This document shows, one piece after another, positions 1 to 7,525 of a stretch of DNA of 13,679 bases. The stretch is taken from the NCBI GenBank assembly GCA_900553675.1, contig USEH01000040.1, forward strand, positions 1 through 13,679, given 5' to 3'. The notes under the pieces are model-generated. The model saw only the letters and a list, made by a program, of their open reading frames with translations. It was not told where the DNA came from and ran no database searches. Position numbers and translations under genes: made by a program. Numbering within the stretch: the stretch's first letter is position 1; each line of letters opens with the position of its first letter. This DNA is from an uncultured Ruminococcus sp. (GTDB lineage: Bacteria; Bacillota; Clostridia; Oscillospirales; Ruminococcaceae).

Positions 1-600
1 AAGTTCAAAAAGGGCTGTATACTTACTGATGTATGCGGAATAAAAGGTCAGATGACGATCAATATGACAAAACTTGCCGCTGAACATGGCGTAAATTATG
101 TCGGCACTCACCCTATGGCAGGCAAAGAGCGTTTCGGTTTTGATTTTTCAGACGGCTCACTGTTTATCGGTGCTAATTTTATCGTAACGCCTCTGCCGGA
201 AACTGACAAAAACTCTGTCCTGACTGTTGAAACTCTGGCAAGAGACATGGGATTCGGTAAAATCGTAGAGACGTCTCCGTTTGACCACGACAGCATAATC
301 GCTTATACCTCCCAGCTTGCCCATGTAGTCTCCAACGCATATATAAAAAGCCCGACAGCTATGGCTCATAAGGGATTTTCCGCCGGAAGCTACAAGGATA
401 TGACAAGGGTGGCGTGGCTGAATCCCGAAATGTGGGCTGAGCTGTTTATAGACAACAAGGACAACCTTGAAAAGGAACTTGACCTGATAATCAGCAGCCT
501 TTCGGAGTACAAGCAGGCGATTCATAACAGCGACAGCGAAGCTCTCATAAAGCTCCTTGCCGACGGTAAGCGTATTAAAGAGGAGGTAGACGGCAGATGA
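1..600 (+). CDS. tyrA: Prephenate dehydrogenase, C-terminal part (5' end outside window)
   Basis: Prephenate dehydrogenase oxidatively decarboxylates prephenate to 4-hydroxyphenylpyruvate with NAD(P)+, in the tyrosine branch of aromatic synthesis. The reading frame is open from base 1, giving 199 visible residues. It begins with the end of the nucleotide-binding domain (ILTDVCGIKG, the family's TDxxSxK region). The GTHPMAGKE motif follows, carrying the histidine that binds and activates the substrate hydroxyl, then GANFIVTP and the helical dimerisation domain (SQLAHVVSNA). About 80-90 N-terminal residues with the GxGxxG fold must lie upstream. The ATG at base 52 is internal, because homology continues before it. 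The protein stops after the helical domain, so no ACT regulatory domain is present. Its last bases carry the aroB ribosome-binding site AGAGGAGG, and its stop overlaps the aroB start (ATGA). The family call is secure; cofactor preference cannot be read here. Confidence 0.93.
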   Translation, partial: KFKKGCILTDVCGIKGQMTINMTKLAAEHGVNYVGTHPMAGKERFGFDFSDGSLFIGANFIVTPLPETDKNSVLTVETLARDMGFGKIVETSPFDHDSIIAYTSQLAHVVSNAYIKSPTAMAHKGFSAGSYKDMTRVAWLNPEMWAELFIDNKDNLEKELDLIISSLSEYKQAIHNSDSEALIKLLADGKRIKEEVDGR

Positions 601-1649
601 CAACCGTTCACATAACCGCCTCGCTTGAATACGACGTTCTTATTGAGCATGGCATAATTGACCGTGCCGGAGAGCTTGCGGGGGCGGTACTCAAAGGAAA
701 AACCATATGCATAGTTTCGGACGATAACGTATTTCCCATCTACGGTGAAAGAGTGATGAAAAGCTTTGAAGCCGCGGGATTCCGCGTGCTGAGCTTTGTT
801 TTCCCGCACGGTGAGAAATCAAAATCAATAAAGGTATACACCGAGCTTCTGGAATTTTTGCTTGAAAACCGCTTCACCCGAAGCGACAGCCTTGCCGCTC
901 TCGGCGGGGGAGTTGTCGGCGACCTTACCGGCTTTGCCGCGGCGACCTATCAGCGTGGAATAAGATTTATCCAGATCCCAACAACCCTGCTTGCGATGGT
1001 GGATTCCTCGGTCGGGGGAAAGACAGCCGTCAATTTAGAACACGGCAAAAATCAGGTGGGAGCGTTTTACCAGCCGTCTATGGTGATATGCGACCCCGAC
1101 ACGCTCAAAACCCTTCCGCAGGAGCAGTTTTTATGCGGCTGCGGTGAGGTGATAAAGTACGCCGTCTTCGGAAGCGGTGAGTTCTTTGAAAGACTCAGTG
1201 AGCGGGATGTCGAAGCTCAGCTTGAATATGTCATAACCAAAAGCGTTGAAATGAAGCGGGATGTTGTAGCCTGCGACGAGCGGGACACCGGTGCGCGCAT
1301 GATACTCAATCTGGGTCACACCGTCGGTCACGCTATAGAAGCCTGCTCGGGCTTTGAGGTTCTGCACGGTCAGGGCGTTGCAATAGGAATGGCGGTGATA
1401 TCCCGCGCGGCGAATAAAATGGGATATCTTTCCGATAATGATTTGGGAGAGATACTCTCGCTGATAAAGCAGTACGGTCTGCCAACTGAAACCGAGTTTT
1501 CCGCCGAACAGCTTTACAGCGCGGCTTTAGCCGACAAAAAGGCGGACGACGACAGCATAACGATAGTTGTACCCACAGCAATAGGTCACGCGGAGCTTAA
1601 AAAAATCCCGAAAGCTGAGCTGTACGAATGGATAAAAGCGGGAATCTGA
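597..1649 (+). CDS. aroB: 3-dehydroquinate synthase
   Basis: AroB converts DAHP to 3-dehydroquinate, the second step of the shikimate pathway, in the cytosol, using catalytic NAD+ and a divalent metal. The 350-residue length is normal. Visible motifs are HGEKSKS (71-77), the glycine-rich NAD-binding GGGVVGDLTGF (103-113), PTTLLAMVDSSVGGKT (128-143), KNQVGAFYQP (151-160), and GCGEVIKYA (181-189) with metal ligand E184. LNLGHTVGHAIE (238-249) supplies H241 and H245, and HGQG (257-260) supplies H257. By the spacing known from the fungal enzyme, E184, H241 and H257 should hold the zinc. The start codon overlaps the tyrA stop by four bases, with AGAGGAGG ten bases upstream, which implies translational coupling. 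It lies between tyrA and aroA in an aromatic amino acid operon. Confidence 0.97.
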   Translation: MTTVHITASLEYDVLIEHGIIDRAGELAGAVLKGKTICIVSDDNVFPIYGERVMKSFEAAGFRVLSFVFPHGEKSKSIKVYTELLEFLLENRFTRSDSLAALGGGVVGDLTGFAAATYQRGIRFIQIPTTLLAMVDSSVGGKTAVNLEHGKNQVGAFYQPSMVICDPDTLKTLPQEQFLCGCGEVIKYAVFGSGEFFERLSERDVEAQLEYVITKSVEMKRDVVACDERDTGARMILNLGHTVGHAIEACSGFEVLHGQGVAIGMAVISRAANKMGYLSDNDLGEILSLIKQYGLPTETEFSAEQLYSAALADKKADDDSITIVVPTAIGHAELKKIPKAELYEWIKAGI

Positions 1650-1671
1650 GCCGCGCGAAAGGAATTGCAAA

Positions 1672-2922
1672 ATGATTAAAACCATCAAATCCGGTCAAAG
1701 AAGCGGCATAGTAAAGGTGCCGTCCTCGAAATCGCAGGCACATCGAGCGTTGATAATCGCTGCGCTGGCAGAGGACGAAACCAATATCATCTGCGACGGC
1801 ATCTCGAAAGATATCGAGGCGACCGTAAGCTGCCTTAACGCCTTGGGCGCAAGGATTAATATCCACGGCAAAGTGATTTCGGTGTTCCCGTTAAGGAAGA
1901 TTCCAAAGGGCGTCTGCCGGCTGGAATGTGGAGAAAGCGGCTCCACCTTAAGATTTTTGCTTCCGCTGGTGGGCGCTCTGGGCGCGAACGCGGAGTTTTT
2001 CCCAAAGGGAAGGCTTATAAACCGTCCGTTAGCACCGCTCGACGGCGAGCTTATCCGCCACGGAATGAAAATAGAAAAAACAGATGAAACCATTACCTGC
2101 ACCGGCAGGCTTTCCGGCGGGGAATACAGGCTTGCCGGCAACGTTTCGTCGCAGTATATATCCGGTCTTTTAATGGCACTGCCGATTGTCGGGGAGGATT
2201 CGACCCTTACCGTTACCGGCGAGGTTCAGTCGGAAAACTATATCAAAATGACCGAGGACGCTATGAAAATTGCCGGTCTGAGATACGATAAAACCGGCTG
2301 GACCTACCATATCCCCGGCTTGCAGAAGCCCAATCTTCCCGGAAGATGCATAGTCGAGGGGGACTATTCAAGTGCTTCATTTTTCCTCTGCATGGGAGCG
2401 TTCAGCGAAAAGGGCATAACCGTTTCGGGGCTGAATCCAAGCTCGAATCAAGGGGACAAGCAGATATTAAAGCTTTTATCGCAGTTCGGCGCGAATATCA
2501 CCCCATGTGAGCGGGGAATAACCGTCTCAAAGGGAAGCCTTACAGGTATAACCATCGACGCTTCGCAGATACCGGATATCATTCCGCCGCTATGCGTTGT
2601 GGCTGCTGCGGCGCAGGGCGAGACGCATATTGTAAACGCGGGACGGCTAAGATTAAAGGAGTCGGACAGAATCGCCACCACCTGCGCGCTTATAAACTCT
2701 CTCGGCGGTGACGCCTGCGAGCTTCCGGAGGGAATTGTGATACATGGCACAGGCGGCTTGAAGGGCGGCAAAGTGGATTCCTGCAACGACCACAGAATTG
2801 CAATGTCGGCAGCGTTGGCGGCTTCAATCTGTACGGAAGATGTTGTAATAGACGGCGCGGAATGTGTCGCAAAATCTTACCCCAGATTCTGGGACGAAGA
2901 TATATTCAAGGACAATAACTAA
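1672..2922 (+). CDS. aroA: 3-phosphoshikimate 1-carboxyvinyltransferase (EPSP synthase)
   Basis: AroA transfers the enolpyruvyl group of PEP to shikimate 3-phosphate, the penultimate step to chorismate. The 416-residue length fits the family. Visible motifs are the substrate-binding SSKSQAHRAL (18-27, with K20, S21, R25), the PEP-loop ECGESGSTLRFLL (85-97), PKGRLINRPL (111-120), NVSSQYISGLLMALP (157-171), and GDYSSASFFL (230-239). PDIIPPL contains the catalytic-base position D302, LRLKESDRI contains E330, and NDHRIAMS (372-379) closes the active site. The PEP loop reads ESGSTLR where E. coli has NAGTAMR. That is a common variant in clostridial enzymes and need not mean altered herbicide response. 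AAAGGA about eight bases before the ATG supports this start. The 22-base gap after aroB suggests co-transcription. No classical T-tract terminator follows. Confidence 0.97.
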   Translation: MIKTIKSGQRSGIVKVPSSKSQAHRALIIAALAEDETNIICDGISKDIEATVSCLNALGARINIHGKVISVFPLRKIPKGVCRLECGESGSTLRFLLPLVGALGANAEFFPKGRLINRPLAPLDGELIRHGMKIEKTDETITCTGRLSGGEYRLAGNVSSQYISGLLMALPIVGEDSTLTVTGEVQSENYIKMTEDAMKIAGLRYDKTGWTYHIPGLQKPNLPGRCIVEGDYSSASFFLCMGAFSEKGITVSGLNPSSNQGDKQILKLLSQFGANITPCERGITVSKGSLTGITIDASQIPDIIPPLCVVAAAAQGETHIVNAGRLRLKESDRIATTCALINSLGGDACELPEGIVIHGTGGLKGGKVDSCNDHRIAMSAALAASICTEDVVIDGAECVAKSYPRFWDEDIFKDNN

Positions 2923-2924
2923 TC

Positions 2925-2953
2925 GTAATACTAATTTCTTGTAAAAGTATTAC
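2925..2953. repeat. 8-base inverted repeat just after aroA
   Basis: GTAATACT (2925-2932) pairs exactly with AGTATTAC (2946-2953) across a 13-base loop, starting three bases after the aroA stop. The stem is AT-rich and no run of T follows on the + strand, so it is not a classical Rho-independent terminator. It could still protect the 3' end of the aroA mRNA or pause transcription. Confidence 0.45.
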
Positions 2954-2956
2954 TGT

Positions 2957-3001
2957 AAAATCACCACAAAATCACTATATTATAGATTTTGCAGCGATTT
3001 T
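2957..3001. repeat. Two nested inverted repeats with 11-base phasing (possible operator)
   Basis: AAAATC occurs at 2957-2962 and again at 2968-2973, and its reverse complement GATTTT occurs at 2985-2990 and 2996-3001. Copies on each arm are exactly 11 bases apart, and both inner and outer pairs share the same centre at base 2979. On each arm the repeat extends further (AAAATCAC twice; GATTTTGCAG twice). Two half-sites per arm separated by about one helical turn is the geometry expected for cooperative protein binding. A weak hairpin with a 5x5 internal loop, followed by five Ts at 3010-3014, is an alternative. The binding protein, if any, is unknown. Confidence 0.4.
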
Positions 3002-3166
3002 GCAGACACTTTTTAACGAGAAATAAGTATAGAATTATTATACATCAATCTTAAGAAAAAATCAATAGCTAATAAGCAAAAAGTTCTGATTTTTATTATA
3101 TTCGTTTGCACTCATTTTTCTTTGTCTAAAGCTCTAATATAAATGCAAAAATCCACATCCTCTTTT

Positions 3167-3199
3167 TTGACATATTAGTCCGTGTGATGATAGTATAAT
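3167..3199 (+). promoter_or_regulatory. Candidate spoIID promoter (possibly sigma-E type)
   Basis: TTGACA lies at 3167-3172 and TATAAT at 3194-3199, but the spacer is 21 bases, too long for a normal vegetative promoter. Read another way, GACATATT (3169-3176) resembles the sigma-E -35 box known from Bacillus, and GATAGTAT (3189-3196), 12 bases later, partly matches the sigma-E -10 box. spoIID is a classical sigma-E target, so the second reading is biologically favoured. The -10 match is only about five of eight bases. Confidence 0.4.
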
Positions 3200-3228
3200 C
3201 CTCTCAGAAGCTTAAAGGGGATGTTGTA

Positions 3229-4263
3229 ATGAAAAACTTTATGAAGGGTTTGGCACTTGTGGCAGCGGCGCTGATATTAATTCCGCTGATTCCCGCAATT
3301 ATGTCCGTAAAAAGCGACGACGGCACGGTGGCTCCACAAAATATAACCGACGCAGTCGCGGCAATGGCAATTATGCAGGACGATATGAACTGCAAGTTTA
3401 TAGATACAGTTAAGATATATAACGTAGAAAGCGGGGAAGCTTTAAGCGTTACAATCGAGGACTTTTTAAGCGCTGCCATGCTCGGTGCAATATCTCCGAC
3501 AGCTGAACCCGAGCTGCTAAAAGCTCAGTGCGTGCTTATGTATACTTATATATTGGGAAAAAGAATGAGGTCGATATATTCGCCCGATGCAGATATTGAA
3601 GGATGCGACATAAGCACAGACAGTCAAAAATATATTCGTCTTGTCTGGCAGGACGAAGCGGACGAGCTTTACTCAGAACAACTTCCAGAATATAAAACAA
3701 AGGTGCAAAGCGCAATAGAATCGTGTAAAGGCGAATACCTTGCATGCGACGGCAGAGCGATAGTTCCGGCGTACTGCTTCTCCTGCGGTGGAGTTACTGA
3801 AAGCGCAAAAACGGTTTTGGGCGAGGATGTTCCGTATTTATTGTCGGTTGAAAGCGAATATGATTCCGGATATGTTACCGAGGCGGTGTATTTAAAGGAT
3901 GAGCTTTTTGCACGGCTTGCAATGGCTCAGCCCTCAATAACGCTTATGGGTGAAGCAAAAGACTGGATAGCTATAAGCGAGATAAACGACACAGGATATG
4001 TCAAACAGCTTATTTTAGACGGCGAGCATACCATCAGCGGAACCGATTTTGCAAGTCTTTTGGGTCTTCCGTCCGCAAGATTCACCTTTAAATACTCTGA
4101 AAAGTTTGAAAGCTTTACATTCAAAGTCAGCGGAGTAGGACATCTTGTGGGACTTTCGCAATATGGTGCAAATGAAATGGCAAAGCGCGGATCCGGATAC
4201 GAGGAGATACTGAAAAAATACTTTACAGGTGTGGAAATCGTAAAATCAAACGGCATAGAATAA
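3229..4263 (+). CDS. spoIID: SpoIID-like engulfment protein, catalytic Glu apparently replaced
   Basis: SpoIID is a membrane-anchored lytic transglycosylase that, with SpoIIM and SpoIIP, remodels septal peptidoglycan during forespore engulfment. The 344-residue length is typical. An N-terminal membrane anchor spans about residues 6-25. The SpoIID domain includes the region ending LLKAQ (96-100), the segment YCFSCGGVTES (182-192), and the hallmark GVGHLVGLSQYGA (302-314), all in family order. Aligned without gaps to the family's ASEMP...LKAQALAARTY block, the essential glutamate position is A87 and the conserved Arg of ARTY is Y105. Both residues are normally needed for glycan cleavage. C183 and C186 may relate to the metal-binding cysteines reported for clostridial SpoIID. 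AAGGGG eight bases before the ATG fits the start. The gene stands alone, with a promoter of possible sigma-E type. The family call is good; catalytic activity is doubtful. Confidence 0.85.
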   Translation: MKNFMKGLALVAAALILIPLIPAIMSVKSDDGTVAPQNITDAVAAMAIMQDDMNCKFIDTVKIYNVESGEALSVTIEDFLSAAMLGAISPTAEPELLKAQCVLMYTYILGKRMRSIYSPDADIEGCDISTDSQKYIRLVWQDEADELYSEQLPEYKTKVQSAIESCKGEYLACDGRAIVPAYCFSCGGVTESAKTVLGEDVPYLLSVESEYDSGYVTEAVYLKDELFARLAMAQPSITLMGEAKDWIAISEINDTGYVKQLILDGEHTISGTDFASLLGLPSARFTFKYSEKFESFTFKVSGVGHLVGLSQYGANEMAKRGSGYEEILKKYFTGVEIVKSNGIE

Positions 4264-4273
4264 AACACAAAAA

Positions 4274-4308
4274 TACATCCCCGAAAGAAGCAATCCTTCG
4301 GGGATGTA
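4274..4308 (-). terminator. Intrinsic terminator of the minus-strand operon (shared by convergent genes)
   Basis: A perfect 12-base stem, TACATCCCCGAA (4274-4285) with TTCGGGGATGTA (4297-4308), encloses an 11-base loop. On the minus strand it is followed directly by TTTTTGTGTTTTA, a good U-tract, so it should end the seven-gene unit just after its last stop at 4320. On the plus strand, after spoIID, the following bases are AT-rich but lack a T run, so termination there is probably weaker. Confidence 0.88.
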
Positions 4309-4319
4309 ATTATATCATA

Positions 4320-5342
4320 TCAAAGTTCCTGAGTATTTGATATCTCCTTAATCTCAAGAGAGGAAATATTGTAAGTAAGACCGTTTCCGACTACTGTAAA
4401 GGTCATAATCTTGTCAGGCAAAGCGCTTGTAGATATCCAGTTGGTTATAGGTGTTTTGTAGCTGACCGTAAGGATGTATCCGTTTTCGGTGGGAACAAGC
4501 TCGTCAACGCTGGCAAAGTAGGCAAGCGTTCGCGGAGTTGTCGGAATGCTGTACATTCCGGTTTCCTCGTCATATACAAACATCAGCTCCTCATCGCCGA
4601 CCGTTGTGTGAGTATATGTAAGACCCTTTCCGAAAAGCTTGTTGATTCTTATGTCCACATCAAGATATGATATTTTGTAGTTTCCGTTTTCGGGAACATA
4701 TGAAGCCGACGGAGAAAGAATTATATCCCAGCACGCGGCGGAGATTATAACGTCGTTGTTCAGTGCCGAAACGTTTTCAAACGTAGGCGCGTCGCAGGCG
4801 GAAAGGGGGAGCACCAGCCGCTCAAAGTATTGAATGCGCTCGATATTCGACTTTTTGTATTCCATATAGTCGTTGATTTTTATTCCGGCAGAGATAATGC
4901 CGAATATTGCAAAGCCTATGACAAAAAGACCAAACAGCGTTGTAAGAATCTGATTCAGGCTTATACCTGAACTTTGCGATGAGCTGTCGTCCAGAATGCC
5001 GAGATTCTCAACATTTTCATCCAAAGCGTCGTCAATCATTTCCTTAAGCTGATCGTCATGCTCCGGCTTGTCGTGCTTTTTCGGCGCTTTTTCTTTTTTG
5101 ACGTTTTCCTGTTTTCCGTCCTTATTCTCTTCCTTCGGAGGAATTACGGATATGATTCCGGTAGCGTCGGCAAGGGTGGATACTGCCTGAGCAAAATCGT
5201 CCTTTCCATCTGCTTCTGTTCCCGAATTAGCAGCAGCCGGCTGCTGCTTGCTTTCGGCGACAGCTTCTGCGCTGCTTTCAGCAACAGCGTTTGCTTTGTT
5301 TTCTGAGTCAGAAGGATTCCTTGCGTGTTTCTTTTTCTTCAT
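4320..5342 (-). CDS. Single-pass membrane protein of unknown function
   Basis: I do not recognise this 340-residue protein. Residues 1-130 form a polar, low-complexity tail rich in Lys, Glu, Ala and Ser (starting MKKKKHARN, with a Lys/Glu/Pro block around 70-100), expected to be disordered and cytosolic. One clear transmembrane helix follows (about 131-153, LTTLFGLFVIGFAIFGII). Residues 155-340 form a probably extracytoplasmic domain rich in beta-strand-type sequence, with only two cysteines, C183 and C204, which could pair. There is no signal-peptide cleavage site, no enzyme motif and no repeat. It is the last gene of the unit, 65 bases after proA and 11 bases before the terminator stem. AAAGGCAGGG upstream of the ATG supports the start. 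The topology (cytosolic tail, extracytoplasmic domain) is inferred. Confidence 0.8.
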   Translation of the reverse strand: MKKKKHARNPSDSENKANAVAESSAEAVAESKQQPAAANSGTEADGKDDFAQAVSTLADATGIISVIPPKEENKDGKQENVKKEKAPKKHDKPEHDDQLKEMIDDALDENVENLGILDDSSSQSSGISLNQILTTLFGLFVIGFAIFGIISAGIKINDYMEYKKSNIERIQYFERLVLPLSACDAPTFENVSALNNDVIISAACWDIILSPSASYVPENGNYKISYLDVDIRINKLFGKGLTYTHTTVGDEELMFVYDEETGMYSIPTTPRTLAYFASVDELVPTENGYILTVSYKTPITNWISTSALPDKIMTFTVVGNGLTYNISSLEIKEISNTQEL

Positions 5343-5407
5343 AGCTTTTGCCCTGCCTTTCGCGTTGAACTGTCATAATCGAAGCTCTTATATGCCAACA
5401 AGATATT

Positions 5408-6670
5408 TTACTCTCTTATCTGACCGTTTCCGTTTATAAGATATTTATAGGTCGTAAGCTCTTTAAGACCCATGGGTCCTCTTGCATGAAGCTTTTGCGT
5501 AGATATTCCGATTTCCGCGCCGAGACCGAATTCATAGCCGTCTGTAAACCTTGTTGAAGCGTTTACATAAACAGCCGCTGCGTCGATTCTGCGCTGAAAC
5601 TCCTCCGCGGCAACGATATTGTCGGTTACAATGCACTCGGAGTGACCTGTTGAGTACTTCTGGATATGCTCAATGGCGTCGTAGATGTTGTCAACAACTC
5701 TCACCGCAAGAATGTAGTCTAAAAACTCCTCGCTGTAATCGCTTTCGGAAGCCGGTGTTACGCTGTCGCCTAAAATCATTTTGGTTATTTCGCACCCGCG
5801 AAGCTCAACCTTAGATTTATCCAGCCTTTTCTTAAGCTTGGGCAGGAATTCCTCCGCCACCTCTCGGTGAACCAAAAGGGTTTCGGCGGCATTGCATACG
5901 CCCGGACGCGAGGTTTTGGCGTTGTCCACAATGTCCAGAGCCATGGGGATGTTCGCCGCGCTGTCAACATAAATGTGGCAGTTGCCAACGCCGGTCTGTA
6001 TAACCGGAACCGTAGCATTCTGAACAACGGCGTTTATAAGACCTGCGCCGCCGCGCGGGATAAGCAAATCGAGGTATTCGTTCGACTTCATCATTATGTT
6101 TGTGGTTTCACGGGTGGTGTCGGAAACAAGCTGAACGCTGTCCGCCGGAAGTCCTGCCTTTTCCAATGCCTCTCGCATGATATTTACAAACACGGTGTTG
6201 GAATAAACGGCTTCCTTTCCTCCGCGAAGGATTACGGCGTTTCCGGATTTTATGCATAGCGCAGCCGCGTCAACGGTTACGTTCGGGCGCGCTTCGTATA
6301 TGATTCCGATAACGCCCATCGGAACTCTCAGCTTGGTTATTCTAAGACCGTTGGGACGTATCTCTCCGCCGTCGATAATGCCGATAGGGTCGGGCAGAGC
6401 GATAATTTTTCTCACGCCGTCGGCAATGCCCTCTATCCGCTTTTCGTTCATATAAAGTCTGTCTACAAGTGAGGACTTTATTCCGGCGGCTTCCGCGTTC
6501 TTAACGTCTATGCGGTTCTGTTCAAGAATGTTTCTTTTGTACTTCTCCAATGAATCGGCAATTTCAGCTAACGCCGCGTTTCGTGCGGTAATCGACGAGC
6601 AGGCAAGCTCAATTTTAGCTGCTTTAGCGTTTTCACCAAGTATTTCAAAGGCGCTGGGTGCAAAGTCCAT
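5408..6670 (-). CDS. proA: Glutamate-5-semialdehyde dehydrogenase (gamma-glutamyl phosphate reductase)
   Basis: ProA reduces gamma-glutamyl phosphate with NADPH to glutamate-5-semialdehyde, the second step of proline synthesis from glutamate. From the chosen start the protein has 420 residues, the usual family length. It shows the N-terminal segment (ARNAALAEIADSLEKY, 29-44), PMGVIGIIYEARPNVTVDA (117-135), the cofactor-region KSGNAVILRGGKEA (141-154), LLIPRGGAG (202-210), the catalytic-cysteine segment SRPGVCNAAETLL (254-266, C259), and the C-terminal FGLGAEIGISTQKLHARGPMGL. The frame is open 29 codons further upstream, but that stretch lacks homology; the ATG at 6670 is preceded by GAAAGGA. 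The kinase partner proB lies in the same unit but is separated by two unrelated genes. A 135-base leader precedes proA, longer than other gaps in the unit. Confidence 0.96.
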   Translation of the reverse strand: MDFAPSAFEILGENAKAAKIELACSSITARNAALAEIADSLEKYKRNILEQNRIDVKNAEAAGIKSSLVDRLYMNEKRIEGIADGVRKIIALPDPIGIIDGGEIRPNGLRITKLRVPMGVIGIIYEARPNVTVDAAALCIKSGNAVILRGGKEAVYSNTVFVNIMREALEKAGLPADSVQLVSDTTRETTNIMMKSNEYLDLLIPRGGAGLINAVVQNATVPVIQTGVGNCHIYVDSAANIPMALDIVDNAKTSRPGVCNAAETLLVHREVAEEFLPKLKKRLDKSKVELRGCEITKMILGDSVTPASESDYSEEFLDYILAVRVVDNIYDAIEHIQKYSTGHSECIVTDNIVAAEEFQRRIDAAAVYVNASTRFTDGYEFGLGAEIGISTQKLHARGPMGLKELTTYKYLINGNGQIRE

Positions 6671-6805
6671 AATGTGACCATTCCTTTCATGAAAACTCAA
6701 ATTTGTTCTGTTTTTGTCGCTTGGCGCAAAAGGCACAAATTCATTGTTATAAAACACAAGCTTTCAAACTTTGTATTTTCCCTCGATTTTTGAAAAATAT
6801 TATTC

Positions 6806-7525
6806 TCACACCAAATTCTTTTCGATAAACTGTTTTACCACAAGCTGTATCGTATCTTTTACAAAGCTTGCATACTCGTCCTTCGATATGGTGATAAACT
6901 TATTTATTGATTTGTCGGGTTCCGGCAAATAGCCCATAATACCAATCTTGCGAACGATACATCCCTGCGGGAGGTAATCAATATAGTCGGGGAAAGATTT
7001 CAGCGGAAGAATATCTGTAAGATAACCGGAGTTCGGATGATCGCTCAGATACTCAGCTTCTATTGCGTAAATCTCACGCAGCCGGTCATTCTTGCGAACG
7101 AGCCTCTTCACCGAATCCCACGTTTCATCCATACCGACACTTGCAGCACTCAATTCATCATCAGCCTTAATGCGCATCCAAGTCGCTTTTACACGTTCTT
7201 CGTTACGGATCATAGCCTGAAACGCCGCATCGGTAATCAGATGTGAGTAGTAACCAAGCAGAAACGCATATTCTTCCGCGGATTCGATTTTGTCTTTACG
7301 CTTCAAGATGTACTCATCGCAGAAAGCATCGCAGTCTGACGCTTTCTTTCGCTCGCCCTGCATCCAATGAGTTACTTCTCTGGACGGCGTAAAGGCTGTC
7401 CAATCTTCATTTTCGACGTTACAATCCGGAGCAATATTACCAACGCAGAATCCGTGCCTGTCTATGCTCGGAATGTGTTCAAGAATGCCATCAGCAATCA
7501 TTAAGTGTGTTATCCAAGTAGCCAT
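6806..7525 (-). CDS. Zinc-dependent phospholipase C-like protein
   Basis: This 239-residue protein resembles the zinc-dependent phospholipase C / S1-P1 nuclease-like hypothetical proteins of Firmicutes. Evidence is the start MATWITHLMIADGIL with H7, VGNIAPDC (28-35, D34), VTHWM (51-55, H53), and GYYSHLITDAAF (91-102, H95 and D99). These His/Asp positions are the expected metal ligands in this all-helical fold. No signal peptide is seen, unlike secreted phospholipases, so it is probably cytosolic and its substrate is unknown. The start ATG overlaps the stop of the preceding P-loop gene (TAATG), so the two are likely translated together. Sampled G+C here (47% over 7021-7080) is lower than in proA (57% over 5941-6000). 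A few hundred distant relatives of this type are often annotated simply as hydrolase; activity is not established. Confidence 0.7.
   Translation of the reverse strand: MATWITHLMIADGILEHIPSIDRHGFCVGNIAPDCNVENEDWTAFTPSREVTHWMQGERKKASDCDAFCDEYILKRKDKIESAEEYAFLLGYYSHLITDAAFQAMIRNEERVKATWMRIKADDELSAASVGMDETWDSVKRLVRKNDRLREIYAIEAEYLSDHPNSGYLTDILPLKSFPDYIDYLPQGCIVRKIGIMGYLPEPDKSINKFITISKDEYASFVKDTIQLVVKQFIEKNLV

Larger units (their letters stand above)
2923..3228. other. AT-rich intergenic region between aroA and spoIID
   Basis: This 306-base gap has no convincing ORF or structural RNA. It holds, in order, a short hairpin-capable repeat right after aroA (2925-2953), a symmetrical double inverted repeat (2957-3001), a strongly AT-rich stretch (about 3010-3160) in which I see no further structure, a candidate spoIID promoter (3167-3199), and the spoIID ribosome-binding site AAGGGG (3215-3220). 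Aromatic-operon transcription may fade out here, but no strong intrinsic terminator is visible on either strand. Confidence 0.8.

Noticed and set aside
157..603. 148-codon open frame on the minus strand opposite tyrA
   Set aside because: It is antisense to a clearly conserved gene, has no recognisable domain, and its composition mirrors the codons of tyrA.
1695..2141. 148-codon open frame on the minus strand opposite aroA
   Set aside because: aroA is conserved along its whole length; the antisense frame is a by-product of its codon use.
2925..2953. GTAATACT hairpin as the intrinsic terminator of the aromatic operon
   Set aside because: The stem is AT-rich and is followed by TGTAAAATC rather than a run of T, so it does not meet the usual criteria; it is kept only as a repeat.
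6671..6757. 29-residue N-terminal extension of ProA in the same open frame
   Set aside because: The extension has no family similarity; the ATG at 6670 has a GAAAGGA ribosome-binding site and gives the usual 420-residue length.
7525..7525. Frameshift between the P-loop and phospholipase-like genes suggesting one split gene
   Set aside because: The two proteins belong to different folds, each with complete motifs, and the TAATG overlap is a normal coupling arrangement.
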